In this document: one piece after another, positions 8,857-18,881 of the stretch
How the letters are laid out: each line of letters opens with the position of its first letter
Position numbering within the stretch: the stretch's first letter is position 1
NCBI RefSeq assembly: GCF_000154785.2
Contig: NC_015730.1
Location: 3,801,001 to 3,865,000 of the forward strand
Reading direction: 5' to 3'
DNA: 64,000 nt
DNA from: Roseobacter litoralis Och 149
GTDB taxonomy: Bacteria; Pseudomonadota; Alphaproteobacteria; Rhodobacterales; Rhodobacteraceae
Translations under genes and position numbers: made by a program
The notes under the pieces: model-generated
What the model was told of the DNA's origin: nothing
Seen by the model: only the letters and a program-made list of their open reading frames with translations
The model's database searches: none

Positions 8857-9003
8857 CAGAACCTCCCTTGCCCGCTTGTTATCCGGGCCTCCCTTTGTTC
8901 CCGGCCTATCGCACGGCGTGAACCGATACTTTTGGCCGGGTTGTGATGAAGAGCCTAGCAGTCGCACCATAAAGCACGACTCTTATTTTTTAAGAATGTG
9001 CCT
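8857..9003. promoter_or_regulatory. Divergent promoter region of two PQQ-associated operons
   Basis: This 147-bp spacer separates the minus operon (8856 to 3627) from the plus operon (9004 to 11765), so both promoters must lie here or overlap the genes. It contains the ribosome site for the GTG-started binding-protein gene. I cannot identify -35/-10 boxes or a clear operator with confidence. Control by the LuxR-type regulator encoded at 25408-26127 is a reasonable inference. Confidence 0.5.
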
Positions 9004-9486
9004 ATGCGACTGATAATTCTTGCTCTTCTGGCGGCCACCGGTGCTCAGGCACAGGAAAAAGTGGCGTTCTTTGGGCTGACCCTGCTGGATACATCGTTGC
9101 AGATGAACACGTCCGACACCAACCCTGACGAACTGGCGCGGATCGCCACGCTTGAGGCCATGGTGGCCGACCGATTTACCCAAGAAGGCTACGTGCTCGT
9201 CGATATAGAACCCGCACGCGATCAGATCGACCGGGTCGCCAATGTGGCCAAATGCTATGGATGCGACACCCGCATCGCGACGGACCTTGGCGCGGATTAT
9301 GCGCTGGTCGGGGAGGTTCAGAAAGTCTCGGACCTCATCCTGGCCATGAACCTGCAACTGCGTGATGCCGACACCGGTGAGATGGTCAAAGGCGGTGTGG
9401 TCGATATCAGAGGTAACACCGATGACAGCTGGCAGCGTGGCATGCGGTATATCCTGAAGAACCGATTTTTTGTAGCGGAGGAATGA
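9004..9486 (+). CDS. DUF2380/DUF3280-like secreted protein of PQQ clusters
   Basis: A 160-residue protein with a signal peptide (MRLIILALL..., AQA-Q). The mature domain begins with the strand KVAFFGLTLLD and has an ALVGEVQKVSDLIL segment seen in small periplasmic proteins of quinoprotein alcohol dehydrogenase clusters. It includes a CYGC motif at about residues 79-82 that could form a disulfide. A GTG two codons upstream (8998) is an alternative start. It is the first gene of a four-gene operon and overlaps the next gene by a few bases. Function unknown. Confidence 0.75.
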   Translation: MRLIILALLAATGAQAQEKVAFFGLTLLDTSLQMNTSDTNPDELARIATLEAMVADRFTQEGYVLVDIEPARDQIDRVANVAKCYGCDTRIATDLGADYALVGEVQKVSDLILAMNLQLRDADTGEMVKGGVVDIRGNTDDSWQRGMRYILKNRFFVAEE

Positions 9487-10031
9487 TGAAAAAACGAAGT
9501 TTTATGGCGATGGCTCTGGCGGCTACGCTGGTGCCGGGAGTGGCGCTTGCGCACGGTCCAACCCGTCAGAAGATCACATTGACCACTGAGGTGGCCGCCG
9601 AACCGGCAGAGGTCTGGGCACGGATTGGTGATTTTCAGGACATGTCGTGGCATCCGGCAGTGCACAGCAGCACAGGCGAGAATGGCAACGAGATAGACGC
9701 CACCCGCGTATTGTCGTTGGGGGCCGCTGACGGGCCCACGATTTCTGAAATCCTGTACAAATACAGCGCTGAGAAAATGAGTTACTCGTACCGCATCACC
9801 GATGTTCTGGTCGAGGTGTTGCCCGTCACCAATTATTCGTCCCACCTGACAGTTAAAGCCCGCGACGGGGGCGGATCGTTGATTGAATGGCGCGGCGCAT
9901 TTTACCGAGGCTATCCCAACAATGACCCGCCCGAGGACCTGAACGATGAGGCGGCCATTGCCGCTGTCTCAGCCGTCTATCAGGCTGGTTTGGACGCATT
10001 GACGACGGCCTTCGGTGCGCCTGACTCGTGA
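9486..10031 (+). CDS. SRPBCC (MxaD-like) periplasmic protein
   Basis: A ~181-residue protein with a signal peptide (VALA-H). The mature part follows the START/Bet v1-like SRPBCC pattern: AEPAEVWARIGDF, a ligand-cavity region and a long C-terminal helix ending TTAFGAP. MxaD of methylotrophs belongs to this group and is thought to aid electron transfer between methanol dehydrogenase and its cytochrome. Two tandem ATGs (9483, 9486) are possible; the second has the better spacing from GCGGAGG. It overlaps the preceding gene and the following propeller gene, so it is translated as part of the operon. Confidence 0.8.
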   Translation: MKKRSFMAMALAATLVPGVALAHGPTRQKITLTTEVAAEPAEVWARIGDFQDMSWHPAVHSSTGENGNEIDATRVLSLGAADGPTISEILYKYSAEKMSYSYRITDVLVEVLPVTNYSSHLTVKARDGGGSLIEWRGAFYRGYPNNDPPEDLNDEAAIAAVSAVYQAGLDALTTAFGAPDS

Positions 10032-10956
10032 GCTGACCCTCGTTTTGATGCTTGTCACGACCCCGGTTGCGGCAAGTGATCTTGCCTATGTCACGTGCCA
10101 GAACGGGGACGCGCTGAGCGTTCTCGACCTGTCGAAAGGCGTGCAGCAACACCTCTGGACCGTGCCAGGTAAACCAGCCGGAGTGGCGGTGGGCACGAAC
10201 TCCGCCTTTACGGTTGCCGCGGACAGCAAAACGGTCAGGCGACATGATCCGCTGACGGGCAAAGTCCTTGCGCAAGTTGTTCTGGATGGCGGTCCGATCG
10301 GTGTTGCCCATGACCCCCGGCGTAATCGGCTGTTCGTATCCGATTGGTATAACGCCCGCATCTGGGTGCTCGACGCTATGAATCTGTCGGAACAGGCACA
10401 GTTGACGGTCGGCACGGCCCCCGCAGGGTTGGCCCTGTCAGATAACGGGCATTGGCTGGCCTCGGCGGACAGGGATGCGGATCAGGTTTCTGTCTTTGAT
10501 GCTGAAACGCTTGATCTTTTGCACCGCGTGGATGTGGGCACCCGCCCCTTTGGCCTGCGCTTTGCACCGGACGGGCGGCTATTTGTAGGCAATGTGGGCA
10601 GCGACGACCTCAGCGTAATTGATGCTGCAAACGGCGAGATTATTGAAACGGTCGCGGTCGGTTCGCGCCCTTACGGCGTGGCTTTTGCCGAGGGGCGGGC
10701 GTTCGTGACCAATCAATACGCCGACACGCTCAGCGTCATCGACCTTGGCACGCTTAGTAATATCGCGACGCTCAATACAGGCGAATATCCCGAAGGGATC
10801 GACACCACCCCAGATGGTCGGCACGTCGTTGTTGCCAACTGGTTTGAAAATACAGTGACAGTATTCGACGCGGATGCACTTTCCGTGGTACAACACATCG
10901 AAACCTGTGACGGCCCCCGTGCATTCGGGACATTTATTCTGGGAGGAACTGAATGA
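10015..10956 (+). CDS. YncE-like beta-propeller protein
   Basis: A 313-residue protein with an N-terminal signal-like segment (VAAS-D) and a chain of YVTN-type blades (VLDLSKG, VFDAETL, VIDAANG, VIDLGTL, VFDADAL). It starts at a GTG inside the end of the SRPBCC gene (17-bp overlap) and overlaps the SoxYZ-like gene by 4 bp, so expression is coupled. It is a second propeller in this locus besides 6685-7656. Such proteins occur beside quinoprotein dehydrogenases, but their ligand is unknown. Confidence 0.85.
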   Translation: MRLTRELTLVLMLVTTPVAASDLAYVTCQNGDALSVLDLSKGVQQHLWTVPGKPAGVAVGTNSAFTVAADSKTVRRHDPLTGKVLAQVVLDGGPIGVAHDPRRNRLFVSDWYNARIWVLDAMNLSEQAQLTVGTAPAGLALSDNGHWLASADRDADQVSVFDAETLDLLHRVDVGTRPFGLRFAPDGRLFVGNVGSDDLSVIDAANGEIIETVAVGSRPYGVAFAEGRAFVTNQYADTLSVIDLGTLSNIATLNTGEYPEGIDTTPDGRHVVVANWFENTVTVFDADALSVVQHIETCDGPRAFGTFILGGTE

Positions 10957-11765
10957 AACGTATTGGATTGACAGCAGCGCTGATGTGCTGTGTGGCGCTC
11001 CCTGCGCTGGCAAGTAACGAAGCATGGGAAGCCGTAAAGGCCCAGCTTTATGGCGAACGCTTCATGCTTGATGGCGACGGCATCATCGCAATCGACGCCC
11101 CTTACAGAACTCCGGATGATGCCCGCACGGACCTTGCCGCGCAGATCAAGGCACCAGATGGTGCACAACTGGCAAAGGTGACGGTCGTTCTGGACGAAAA
11201 CCCGATGCCCGTCTCTGCCATTTTTGACTTAGAAACCCCACAATCCGGCTTTTACTTTGACATCACGATGCGCGTAAACGGTCCAACTCCGATGCATGTG
11301 ATCGCAGAGACGACGGACGGTCGGCTGTTCGTTTCAGAGACTTTTGTAAAAACCTCAGGCACTGGCGCTTGTGCAGCGCCGCCGGGTACCGATCCCGAAC
11401 TCGCGCTGGCTTCTCTTGGTGAGATGAACATCGAAATAGCAGGCACATTGCCGGGTGTCGGTGGGGGCAAGCTAGAAAACCTCTCTGCGCGTCTTGGTCG
11501 GATGGACGTGGACATTTCGCATCCCTCACATTCCGGCATGCAGAGGGATCAGATCTCGCTGTTGTTCATCCCGATGCGTTACGTGGAAAATGTCGAAATT
11601 GACCTTGATGGCGCAGGCTACGTCGATCTGACTGGGTCGATCTCACTGTCAGAAAACCCACGCCTCGGTCTGGCTGTCCCGCAAAGCACGCGGTCCGTTG
11701 ATGTCACGATGACAGATACGAATGGAACCGTGGCGCATCTGCGCAAGGACTTGCCGGGCTTCTGA
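10953..11765 (+). CDS. Quinoprotein dehydrogenase-associated fused SoxYZ-like carrier (copy 1)
   Basis: A 270-residue secreted protein (signal peptide ending ALA-S). Residues about 25-140 resemble SoxY and about 145-265 resemble SoxZ, fused in one chain. In true SoxY the sulfur-carrying Cys is in a C-terminal GGCGG arm; here a single Cys140 (GTGACAAPP) sits at the Y/Z junction, an equivalent position. SoxZ-like hallmarks include SHPSHSGMQRD. Proteins of this family accompany PQQ dehydrogenases without other sox genes, and the cargo is unknown. It is the last gene of the 9004-11765 operon; a homologue is at 20049-20861. Confidence 0.88.
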   Translation: MKRIGLTAALMCCVALPALASNEAWEAVKAQLYGERFMLDGDGIIAIDAPYRTPDDARTDLAAQIKAPDGAQLAKVTVVLDENPMPVSAIFDLETPQSGFYFDITMRVNGPTPMHVIAETTDGRLFVSETFVKTSGTGACAAPPGTDPELALASLGEMNIEIAGTLPGVGGGKLENLSARLGRMDVDISHPSHSGMQRDQISLLFIPMRYVENVEIDLDGAGYVDLTGSISLSENPRLGLAVPQSTRSVDVTMTDTNGTVAHLRKDLPGF

Positions 11766-11766
11766 A

Positions 11767-12321
11767 TTACTGCGTTTGGGGCTGGCCGTCGCGGGGCTTG
11801 ACCCGCTCCAGCGGATAGTCCCACAGGCCCCAGCCGTCAGTGCCCTCAGGGAACCAGTACACGGATGTGTACCCCCACTCCAACGCACGGCGCGCGGCGT
11901 TCCAGCTCATCCAGCAGTCTTCCAGACAAAACAGAACGATGGGATGATCTGCATTGCCTTGCGTGGCCGCGTCGAGTGCGTCGCGAAAATAGGCTTCGGT
12001 CACATCGGCAATCGCGCCATAGCCCACATTGGGCACCCAGATCGCACCGGGGATCGAGATGCGCGGTTTGTCCCGCCAGATCGTGCCAGCAGGCAGGTTC
12101 GCCGGTTTGGGCGGTTGCGGCATCACGTCAATGAAGGCCGCCTGCCCCGATACCCATAACGCATGCGCCTCTTCGGGTCCGACAATAGTACCGCCTTGCA
12201 GGGTTGCAGGTACGGGACTGCGATAGTGATCCATGCGGTAGTCTGTCGGTTCGGGCACAGTTTGCGCCCCTGCTTGCTGCGACACAAAAAGAAATGTCGC
12301 TGCAAGCAAAGCTTTGATCAA
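11767..12321 (-). CDS. Rhodanese-like PQQ-catabolism protein with Cys-Cys-Trp motif
   Basis: A 184-residue secreted protein (signal peptide ending AGA-Q) with a rhodanese-like fold (EEAHALWVSGQAAFIDV, then the active-loop region). It carries Cys132 and Cys136 followed by Trp137 (CLEDCWMSW), the hallmark of the family known as PQQ-dependent catabolism-associated CXXCW protein (TIGR03865); in this copy three residues separate the cysteines. A thiol-transfer or disulfide function is plausible. It overlaps the xoxJ-like gene by 4 bp and converges with the SoxYZ-like gene, leaving 1 bp between them. Confidence 0.87.
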   Translation of the reverse strand: MIKALLAATFLFVSQQAGAQTVPEPTDYRMDHYRSPVPATLQGGTIVGPEEAHALWVSGQAAFIDVMPQPPKPANLPAGTIWRDKPRISIPGAIWVPNVGYGAIADVTEAYFRDALDAATQGNADHPIVLFCLEDCWMSWNAARRALEWGYTSVYWFPEGTDGWGLWDYPLERVKPRDGQPQTQ

Positions 12322-13163
12322 TTTGAAATCTCCATGACCTCAGTGCCAAGATCAGTCACCAGCGGCACACCGGCATCCGCCAGCAAACTGTTGATTTCAT
12401 CCTGATTGCGGCGGATCAAGGAATTCAGGTTGCGCTGCCACACCTTTTCGCCCAAACGCACGCCCATCGTGATCCGAAAAAACAGGCGCGGCGGCGTTTG
12501 CTCGCTGACAAGGGGGATCACCTTAAAATCGGGGTAACTGGATTTTACCAAGGGGCCACCCAGCGGTCCCCACAGAATAGCGCCATCGATCTCACCTGCG
12601 CCGAGATCATCCAGCATGTCCACTGCCGGGCTCTCATGGCGGCGGTCCACCACCAGATTGTAAGCTTTGGCTTTCGCGATCAGACCATTGCGCGCAAGAT
12701 GCGCCGACGGTGGCGTGCCCGCGATGATACCCAGTTTGCGGCCCTTCAGGACAGGGTCAGCAAGCGTTTTCACATCTGCAATCTCAGCATCCTTAGGGAC
12801 GATCAGTGTGTAGACAGAGGTGAAATAGTGGTTTGTATTCAACACCAACTCATGGCCCTGCGCATATCCGATGATCAGATCACACTGTTTAGCGTTCAGA
12901 GTATTGCGCACAAAGCCCGTGGCCATTGGATACCAGGTGTATTGCACTGGCAGTTCGAGCTTGGCGCCGACAAACTCGGCCAGCTTGTTTTCAAACCCAT
13001 CTTCGTCGCGCGACGACATGGGGTAATTTGCGGGGTCCGCGCAAACGCGTAAGGCGCTGCTAGAGACCAGATCAGACGTTTGTGCGCCTACAGACCCCGC
13101 AAGGCAGAACCCAAGGAGAAGGGTCACAACCAGGCGCTGGTATTTATCAGCCCATGCAGGCAT
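12318..13163 (-). CDS. xoxJ: XoxJ/MxaJ-like periplasmic binding protein
   Basis: A 281-residue protein with a signal peptide (VGA-Q) and a family-3-type solute-binding fold (ALRVCADPANYPMS at the mature start). It belongs to the quinoprotein dehydrogenase-associated putative binding proteins, which include MxaJ and XoxJ. XoxJ is proposed to act as a chaperone that helps activate apo-XoxF rather than as a transporter. It overlaps the end of the cytochrome gene by 17 bp. The xoxF-xoxG-xoxJ order is the standard one, which supports the symbol. Confidence 0.9.
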   Translation of the reverse strand: MPAWADKYQRLVVTLLLGFCLAGSVGAQTSDLVSSSALRVCADPANYPMSSRDEDGFENKLAEFVGAKLELPVQYTWYPMATGFVRNTLNAKQCDLIIGYAQGHELVLNTNHYFTSVYTLIVPKDAEIADVKTLADPVLKGRKLGIIAGTPPSAHLARNGLIAKAKAYNLVVDRRHESPAVDMLDDLGAGEIDGAILWGPLGGPLVKSSYPDFKVIPLVSEQTPPRLFFRITMGVRLGEKVWQRNLNSLIRRNQDEINSLLADAGVPLVTDLGTEVMEISN

Positions 13164-13656
13164 TTTCGTCCTCGCGGATCATATCGGATTTAGCTTCCTT
13201 CTTGGCCGGACGTCCGCGCGGCACTGAATCTGTTCCACGCGCCTTCAGATAGACATATATGTCATCAAGGTAACACATGACATTCCGGTTTTCCCCAAAA
13301 TGGGGCATGACGGAGTTTCCATTCTTACGGCCATTCACGACCACGTCGAAGAATCCTTCATAGCCAAGGTCAACGGCGGCATTTTTAACGGCGGGTGCAT
13401 AGGTCGACCCTTCGCCATCCGGACCATGACAAACGTGGCATTCCGCGTGATAGCGACGAAAACCGGAAAAGGTCAGCCAGTCCACTGTACCATCTTCGGC
13501 TATGTTGAAAGTCGGGATATCATCGGCGTTGAAGTATCGGCCGTCTTCACTGTAGGCCGCTTCATAGACTGCCGGATCCACTGGCTCCTCCGCCATGGCG
13601 GTCATTGGCAGACCTGCGGCAAGGCAAAGTGCAATAATGCAGTGTGTGGTTTTCAT
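13147..13656 (-). CDS. xoxG: Cytochrome c, methanol-metabolism type (XoxG)
   Basis: A 169-residue periplasmic c-type cytochrome (signal peptide ending AMA-E). One heme site, C73-H-V-C76-H77, and a probable axial Met117 (NSVMPHF). Further cysteines in VMCYLDD and near the C-terminus (NACMG) match the 'four-cysteine' methanol-metabolism cytochromes (TIGR03874). It is the expected electron acceptor for XoxF, whose gene lies 113 bp upstream. A long inverted repeat lies between the two genes and may set their relative expression. Gene order supports the assignment. Confidence 0.9.
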   Translation of the reverse strand: MKTTHCIIALCLAAGLPMTAMAEEPVDPAVYEAAYSEDGRYFNADDIPTFNIAEDGTVDWLTFSGFRRYHAECHVCHGPDGEGSTYAPAVKNAAVDLGYEGFFDVVVNGRKNGNSVMPHFGENRNVMCYLDDIYVYLKARGTDSVPRGRPAKKEAKSDMIREDENACMG

Positions 13657-13714
13657 AAGATTTACCCGTGATCACTGGGCCAGCACATCGCTGTCACCCG
13701 TTGGTTTGATGAAG

Positions 13715-13742
13715 TGGCGCGACCTTGTGAAAGGCCGCGCCA
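13715..13742 (-). promoter_or_regulatory. Stem-loop between xoxF and xoxG
   Basis: A near-perfect 12-bp stem (tggcgcg-cctt arm with one mismatch) closes a GTGA tetraloop, 28 bp downstream of the xoxF stop on the minus strand. No T-run follows in the direction of transcription, so it looks like an mRNA-stabilising or partial attenuation hairpin rather than a full terminator. It could explain higher xoxF than xoxG/xoxJ expression. Confidence 0.65.
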
Positions 13743-13769
13743 TTCGTTCATTTCAGGTCAAGCGACCTC

Positions 13770-15572
13770 TTAGTTAGGCAGGGCAAATACGGTCAGCTGC
13801 CCACCCAGCGCGGTATAGTCGCTCAGGGCTGCATAGCCGCCCACAGCACCCAGACCATCGTTCGGGTTTGTCAGACCAGCTGCCAGACCAATACCAGCCC
13901 AGCCACCGACACCGGATAGGATACCGATGTACTGACGGCCGTCGTGCTCATAGGACATGACGTTGCCGATGATGCCCGATGGCGTCTTGAAGCGGTATAG
14001 CTCCTCACCGGTTTCAGCGCTGACAGCTTTCAGATGACCTTCGAGCGTTCCGTAGAACACCACGTCACCCGCAGTTGCCAGAGCACCTGACCAGACCGAG
14101 AACTTCTCGGGGATTGACCATTTGATCTCACCATTGACGCCGTCCCAGGCGATGAAGTTACCCATGCCGCCATGGCTGTCAGGGGCAGGGTACATCGACA
14201 GGGTCGCACCGACATAGGGTTGACCTGCGGTATAGGACACGCGGAAGGGCTCATAGTCCATGCAGACGTGGTTCGTCGGCACATAGAACATTTCCGTTCT
14301 GGGCGAATAGGCGGAAGGCTGCTGGTCTTTAGTCCCAAGAGCCGCCGGGCAGATACCGGTGGAGTTCACGTCTTCACCGTTTTGCGCCGTGGAGTATTGA
14401 GCCACTACTGCCGGGCGCCCGTAGGTTTCCGAATCTGGGTCCATATCCACACCCGATGTCCAGTTCACAACTGGATCGAACTTTTCAGCGACGAGAAGCT
14501 CACCTGTCACACGGTCCATCGTATATCCCAGACCGTTGCGATCAAAGTGAGTAAGCAGTTTGCGCTCTTCACCGTCGATCATCTGCTCCGTAAGGATGTT
14601 CTCGTTCACACCGTCATAATCCCACTCATCGTGCGGGGTCATCTGGTAGAACCACTTGGCCACGCCAGTGTCGATGTCACGTGCCATCAGTGTCATGGAC
14701 CAGCGATTGTCACCCGGGCGCTGTGCGGGGTTCCATGTGGATGGGTTACCTGTTCCGTAGTAGAACAGGTTTTCATCCATATCCGCCGAGAACCAGCCCC
14801 ATGTGGTGCCGCCGCCGATCATCCATTGATCGCCTTCCCAGGTGTTCGTACCGGAGTTCTCACCGACTGGCTTCCCAAGGTGGGTCGTGTTTTCCGGATC
14901 GACGAGTATGTCGCTGTCCGGCCCCATGGAATAGGCGCGCCAGACGAGTTCGCCGCTTGCCATATCATAGGCTGTCGTGTGACCGCGGACACCAAACTCA
15001 CCGCCGGAAATCCCGACGATCACTTTGTCCTTTACCGGCAAAACCGTGGCTGTGTTGGTCTCACCGATGGACGGATCACCATTCACAACCGACCACTCCA
15101 CGGCACCGGTTTCGGCGTTCAGTGCGACGACTGTCGTGTCCGCCTGGTGCAGGAAGATCTTGCCATCCGCATAGGCCACACCGCGATAGACAGTGTCACA
15201 GCACATCACCGGAATAACATCCGGATCCTGCTTTGGCTCATACTTCCAAAGGATTTTACCTTCGTTGGCCAGATCAAGCGCATAAACGATATTTGGGAAC
15301 GGCGTATGCACATACATCGTGTCGCCAATCACCAGAGGCGAGCCTTCATGGCCGCGCAAGACACCCGTGGAGAATGTCCATGCCACCTGCAGATCACCGA
15401 CGTTTTCAGTGTTGATCTGATCAAGCGCAGAGTAGCGTTGGTTTTTATAGTCACCCGTCTGAATGGCCCATTGTTTGGAATCACTCATCTGGGTCATTAG
15501 ATCGTCATTTGCAAAAGCCATACTGGCCGCGCAAAGAGCGATCCCAGAAGTCAAAAGCGATAGCTTTCTCAT
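13770..15572 (-). CDS. xoxF: Lanthanide-dependent PQQ methanol dehydrogenase
   Basis: A 600-residue periplasmic quinoprotein (signal peptide ending AFA-N) that oxidises methanol, and often other short alcohols, to the aldehyde. It has eight W-motif propeller blades. The adjacent cysteines C124-C125 form the vicinal disulfide above PQQ. Metal ligands are E192 and N276, catalytic base D318 and, diagnostic of XoxF, a second Asp two residues later (D320 in DEWDYDG), where calcium-type MxaF has Ala. A GGGAGG site precedes the ATG. It is flanked by cytochrome c and xoxGJ. No mxaF/mxaI are present in the window. The lanthanide dependence is inferred from D320. Confidence 0.96.
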   Translation of the reverse strand: MRKLSLLTSGIALCAASMAFANDDLMTQMSDSKQWAIQTGDYKNQRYSALDQINTENVGDLQVAWTFSTGVLRGHEGSPLVIGDTMYVHTPFPNIVYALDLANEGKILWKYEPKQDPDVIPVMCCDTVYRGVAYADGKIFLHQADTTVVALNAETGAVEWSVVNGDPSIGETNTATVLPVKDKVIVGISGGEFGVRGHTTAYDMASGELVWRAYSMGPDSDILVDPENTTHLGKPVGENSGTNTWEGDQWMIGGGTTWGWFSADMDENLFYYGTGNPSTWNPAQRPGDNRWSMTLMARDIDTGVAKWFYQMTPHDEWDYDGVNENILTEQMIDGEERKLLTHFDRNGLGYTMDRVTGELLVAEKFDPVVNWTSGVDMDPDSETYGRPAVVAQYSTAQNGEDVNSTGICPAALGTKDQQPSAYSPRTEMFYVPTNHVCMDYEPFRVSYTAGQPYVGATLSMYPAPDSHGGMGNFIAWDGVNGEIKWSIPEKFSVWSGALATAGDVVFYGTLEGHLKAVSAETGEELYRFKTPSGIIGNVMSYEHDGRQYIGILSGVGGWAGIGLAAGLTNPNDGLGAVGGYAALSDYTALGGQLTVFALPN

Positions 15573-15697
15573 CTAAAGTACCTCCCTAGAATGCGGCAGG
15601 ATTGCCGCCAGATTGATACACCTGTCCATGAAACGGTCAGGGTACCGGGTTATCCCTGTGGAGTAGGTCTATCCCACACCACAAGAAATTCAGTGTC
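15573..15697 (-). promoter_or_regulatory. xoxF leader with hairpin before the ribosome site
   Basis: This 125-bp gap separates the cytochrome c gene from xoxF and probably carries a xoxF promoter or processing site. A perfect 6-bp inverted repeat at 15593-15608 (gcggca/tgccgc, 4-base loop) forms a hairpin just upstream of the GGGAGG ribosome site. It could stabilise the 5' end or tune translation. I could not assign promoter boxes. Confidence 0.45.
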
Positions 15698-16099
15698 TTA
15701 CGATCCTTCCGCAGGGAAAGACGCAAGATATGCAATTACGTTCATACGGTCTTCTTCCTTGCGCAATCCGGCAAAGGCCATCTTGGTGCCTTTTGCGTAG
15801 TTGCGTGGTTTTTCAAGAAAACCGGCAAGTTCCTCGGGTGTCCATGTTTTACCCTCAGAGGCCATCGCCATCAGCGTATCCGAATATTTAAAATCAGGCT
15901 TGCCCGCGACAGCGGCGTCAACAACGCCGTTCAGGGCGGGGCCGATCTTGTTCTCAGCCCCCTCACCAACGGCATGGCAGGCTTTGCACTTGCGAAACAC
16001 CTTTTCACCTGCTGCTGCATCGCCCGTGATATGTCCATCCGCAAAGCCGGCGGCAGGCAGTGCCATCAGGCAGGCGACGGATAGAATTTTCTTCAGCAT
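15698..16099 (-). CDS. Soluble cytochrome c (class I)
   Basis: A 133-residue periplasmic cytochrome (signal peptide ending GFA-D). The heme site is C38-K-A-C41-H42 and the axial ligand is probably Met107 (GTKMAFAG). The layout is that of mitochondrial-type/c2 cytochromes, comparable to c550 or c551i of Paracoccus. Standing directly upstream of xoxF, it is a likely onward carrier from XoxG to the terminal oxidase. It might be transcribed with xoxF or separately; the 125-bp gap leaves this open. Confidence 0.9.
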   Translation of the reverse strand: MLKKILSVACLMALPAAGFADGHITGDAAAGEKVFRKCKACHAVGEGAENKIGPALNGVVDAAVAGKPDFKYSDTLMAMASEGKTWTPEELAGFLEKPRNYAKGTKMAFAGLRKEEDRMNVIAYLASFPAEGS

Positions 16100-16134
16100 A
16101 TAGTACCTTCCTTGGTTTCACCTTGGTCGAACAG

Positions 16135-16959
16135 TCAGTGTAGTCGCTCCGCGTGCCACGCGACATGATCCCGCGCGAAACTGTTCACGAAGAAATATGA
16201 ATGGTCATAACCGCTCTGCATCCGGACCTGTCCGGGTTGACGCCGCCGGGCCATCATATCAGCGAGTGCTTCGGGTTTGAGCAGATCAAGAAACTGATCC
16301 GCAGCGCCCTGATCGACCAGCAAATCACCCTTCCAGCCGTGCTCTTCAAGCAAGAGCGTCGCATCATGATCCGCCCAGTTGCTTTCGTCATCCCCCAGAT
16401 ACGCGCTGAGTTGCTTACGACCCCAGTCGGACTGCGTCGGATTGGCAATGGGCGCAAAGGCAGAGAGGGAATCAAACAGGCCTGCGTTGCGGATGGCGAT
16501 CGTGATCGCACCATGCCCGCCCATCGAATGGCCGGTGATGCCGTGCCTGTCCTGCACCGGCAGATTATCCACGATGATCGACCGCAATTCGCTCACGATA
16601 TAATCATACATGCGATAGTTGGTCTTCCACGGGTCCCGCGTCGCATTGACGTAGAAACCCGCACCTTGGCCCAGATCATAGGCCTCATCATCACTTACGC
16701 CTTCGCCGCGCGGTGAGGTGTCGGGAAAGATGACCGCCAGACCGTTCTTGGCTGCATGTTCCTGAAAACCGCCCTTGGTCATCGCGTTTTCATGGGTGCA
16801 GGTCAGACCGCTGAGATACCACAAAACCGGGACGGGTCCGTCCTGCGCCTGAGGCGGCAGATAGGCCGCGAATGTCATCTCGCACCCGCATGTATTCGAC
16901 GGGTGCTTGAAGACTTGCTGGCTGCCGCCAAAACTCCGGTTTTCTGATACCAACTCCAT
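16135..16959 (-). CDS. fghA: S-formylglutathione hydrolase
   Basis: A ~274-residue cytoplasmic esterase of the alpha/beta-hydrolase fold that splits S-formylglutathione into formate and glutathione. The nucleophile is S145 in GHSMGG, with D221 (AADQF) and H253 (YDHSY) completing the triad. I chose the ATG giving MELVSEN; a TTG 12 bases upstream is possible. It follows the formaldehyde dehydrogenase gene with 8 bp between, so the two steps of glutathione-dependent formaldehyde oxidation are one operon, downstream of methanol oxidation by XoxF. Confidence 0.95.
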   Translation of the reverse strand: MELVSENRSFGGSQQVFKHPSNTCGCEMTFAAYLPPQAQDGPVPVLWYLSGLTCTHENAMTKGGFQEHAAKNGLAVIFPDTSPRGEGVSDDEAYDLGQGAGFYVNATRDPWKTNYRMYDYIVSELRSIIVDNLPVQDRHGITGHSMGGHGAITIAIRNAGLFDSLSAFAPIANPTQSDWGRKQLSAYLGDDESNWADHDATLLLEEHGWKGDLLVDQGAADQFLDLLKPEALADMMARRRQPGQVRMQSGYDHSYFFVNSFARDHVAWHAERLH

Positions 16960-16967
16960 CCCTGTTC

Positions 16968-18083
<1,116 letters not shown>

Positions 18084-18247
18084 AGTCAAACTCTCCCTTT
18101 GGTGCAGCGCTTGGCATACATCCGTATTCAGCCTGAGTATGAGCGCCGAGGAACCGTCAGAACAACTAAGACAATGGTGGGTATTGGGGTCGCTGGACAG
18201 CCAAGTGATGCTTGGCCATAGTGATAACTTCTTTACGGAGGGTACGC
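18084..18247. promoter_or_regulatory. Divergent spacer with inverted repeat upstream of adhC
   Basis: This 164-bp region lies between adhC-fghA (minus) and a secreted-protein gene (plus). It holds an inverted repeat gccaag-N5-cttggc at 18200-18216, centred about 40 bp before the plus-strand gene. It could be a regulator site, for example for the LuxR-type protein of this locus, but one copy is no proof. A GGAGGG ribosome site for the plus gene is at 18237-18242. Confidence 0.4.
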
Positions 18248-18871
18248 ATGTCGATGATCAAACCCCTATGCCTGGCGCTGGCGCTGGTCGCGGTGAGTGC
18301 ACCCGCGCAGGCGGCAGATTTTTCCGATCCCACATGGCCCTGCGTGCAACGCAAGGTGGAAACGCTGTCTTTGGGGTTGATGTGGCCTTACCCGGTTAAT
18401 TCTGAACTGGCAAACGACAATGATGCGTTGCGCGCGGATGTGACAGAACTGGCCGGATATTTGTCGCTCAGACGTGTGGAGCTGGAAACTCTTCGGACAC
18501 GTGTGGACGAGTTTGCCGCCACCTATGAAGGGGATCCCGAGGCACTTGGGCTCGTGTTTGAGTCGGTATTCAATACATTGTCAAAGCGCCGCGCCCGAAT
18601 CATCTCGGGAATCGAGGACTTTTCGCTCAGCCAGATCGCACTTGCCGAAAAGATCGATATCAACCGGGCTGAGATGGACGCCATCCTCGTCACTGATGAA
18701 CCGGATTTCGACCGTGTCGACATGTTGGAAGAACGGCTCGATTGGGATCAGATCATCTACACAGACCGCCAGCGCAACATTACTTATCTGTGTGAAACGC
18801 CAACCCTGCTGGAACGGCGCCTGTTTTCAATTGGACAGATGCTCAGCGGTGCCGTGATCGACCAAGGCTAG
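18248..18871 (+). CDS. Secreted helical protein of unknown function in the xoxF locus
   Basis: A 207-residue protein with a signal peptide (AQA-A) and a mostly alpha-helical mature part, with heptad-like stretches around residues 70-105. A cysteine pair (WPCVQ and YLCET) could link the two ends. The ATG is chosen for the GGAGGG site 5 bases upstream. I do not recognise a family. It stands alone between adhC (divergent) and the metallohydrolase gene (convergent, 10-bp gap), inside the methanol-oxidation region, which is the only hint of function. Confidence 0.75.
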   Translation: MSMIKPLCLALALVAVSAPAQAADFSDPTWPCVQRKVETLSLGLMWPYPVNSELANDNDALRADVTELAGYLSLRRVELETLRTRVDEFAATYEGDPEALGLVFESVFNTLSKRRARIISGIEDFSLSQIALAEKIDINRAEMDAILVTDEPDFDRVDMLEERLDWDQIIYTDRQRNITYLCETPTLLERRLFSIGQMLSGAVIDQG

Positions 18872-18881
18872 ACGCGGCACG

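Noticed and set aside
14172..15500. Long open frame opposite xoxF
   Set aside because: It is antisense to a clearly functional xoxF, has no domain and follows from codon bias in a GC-rich gene.
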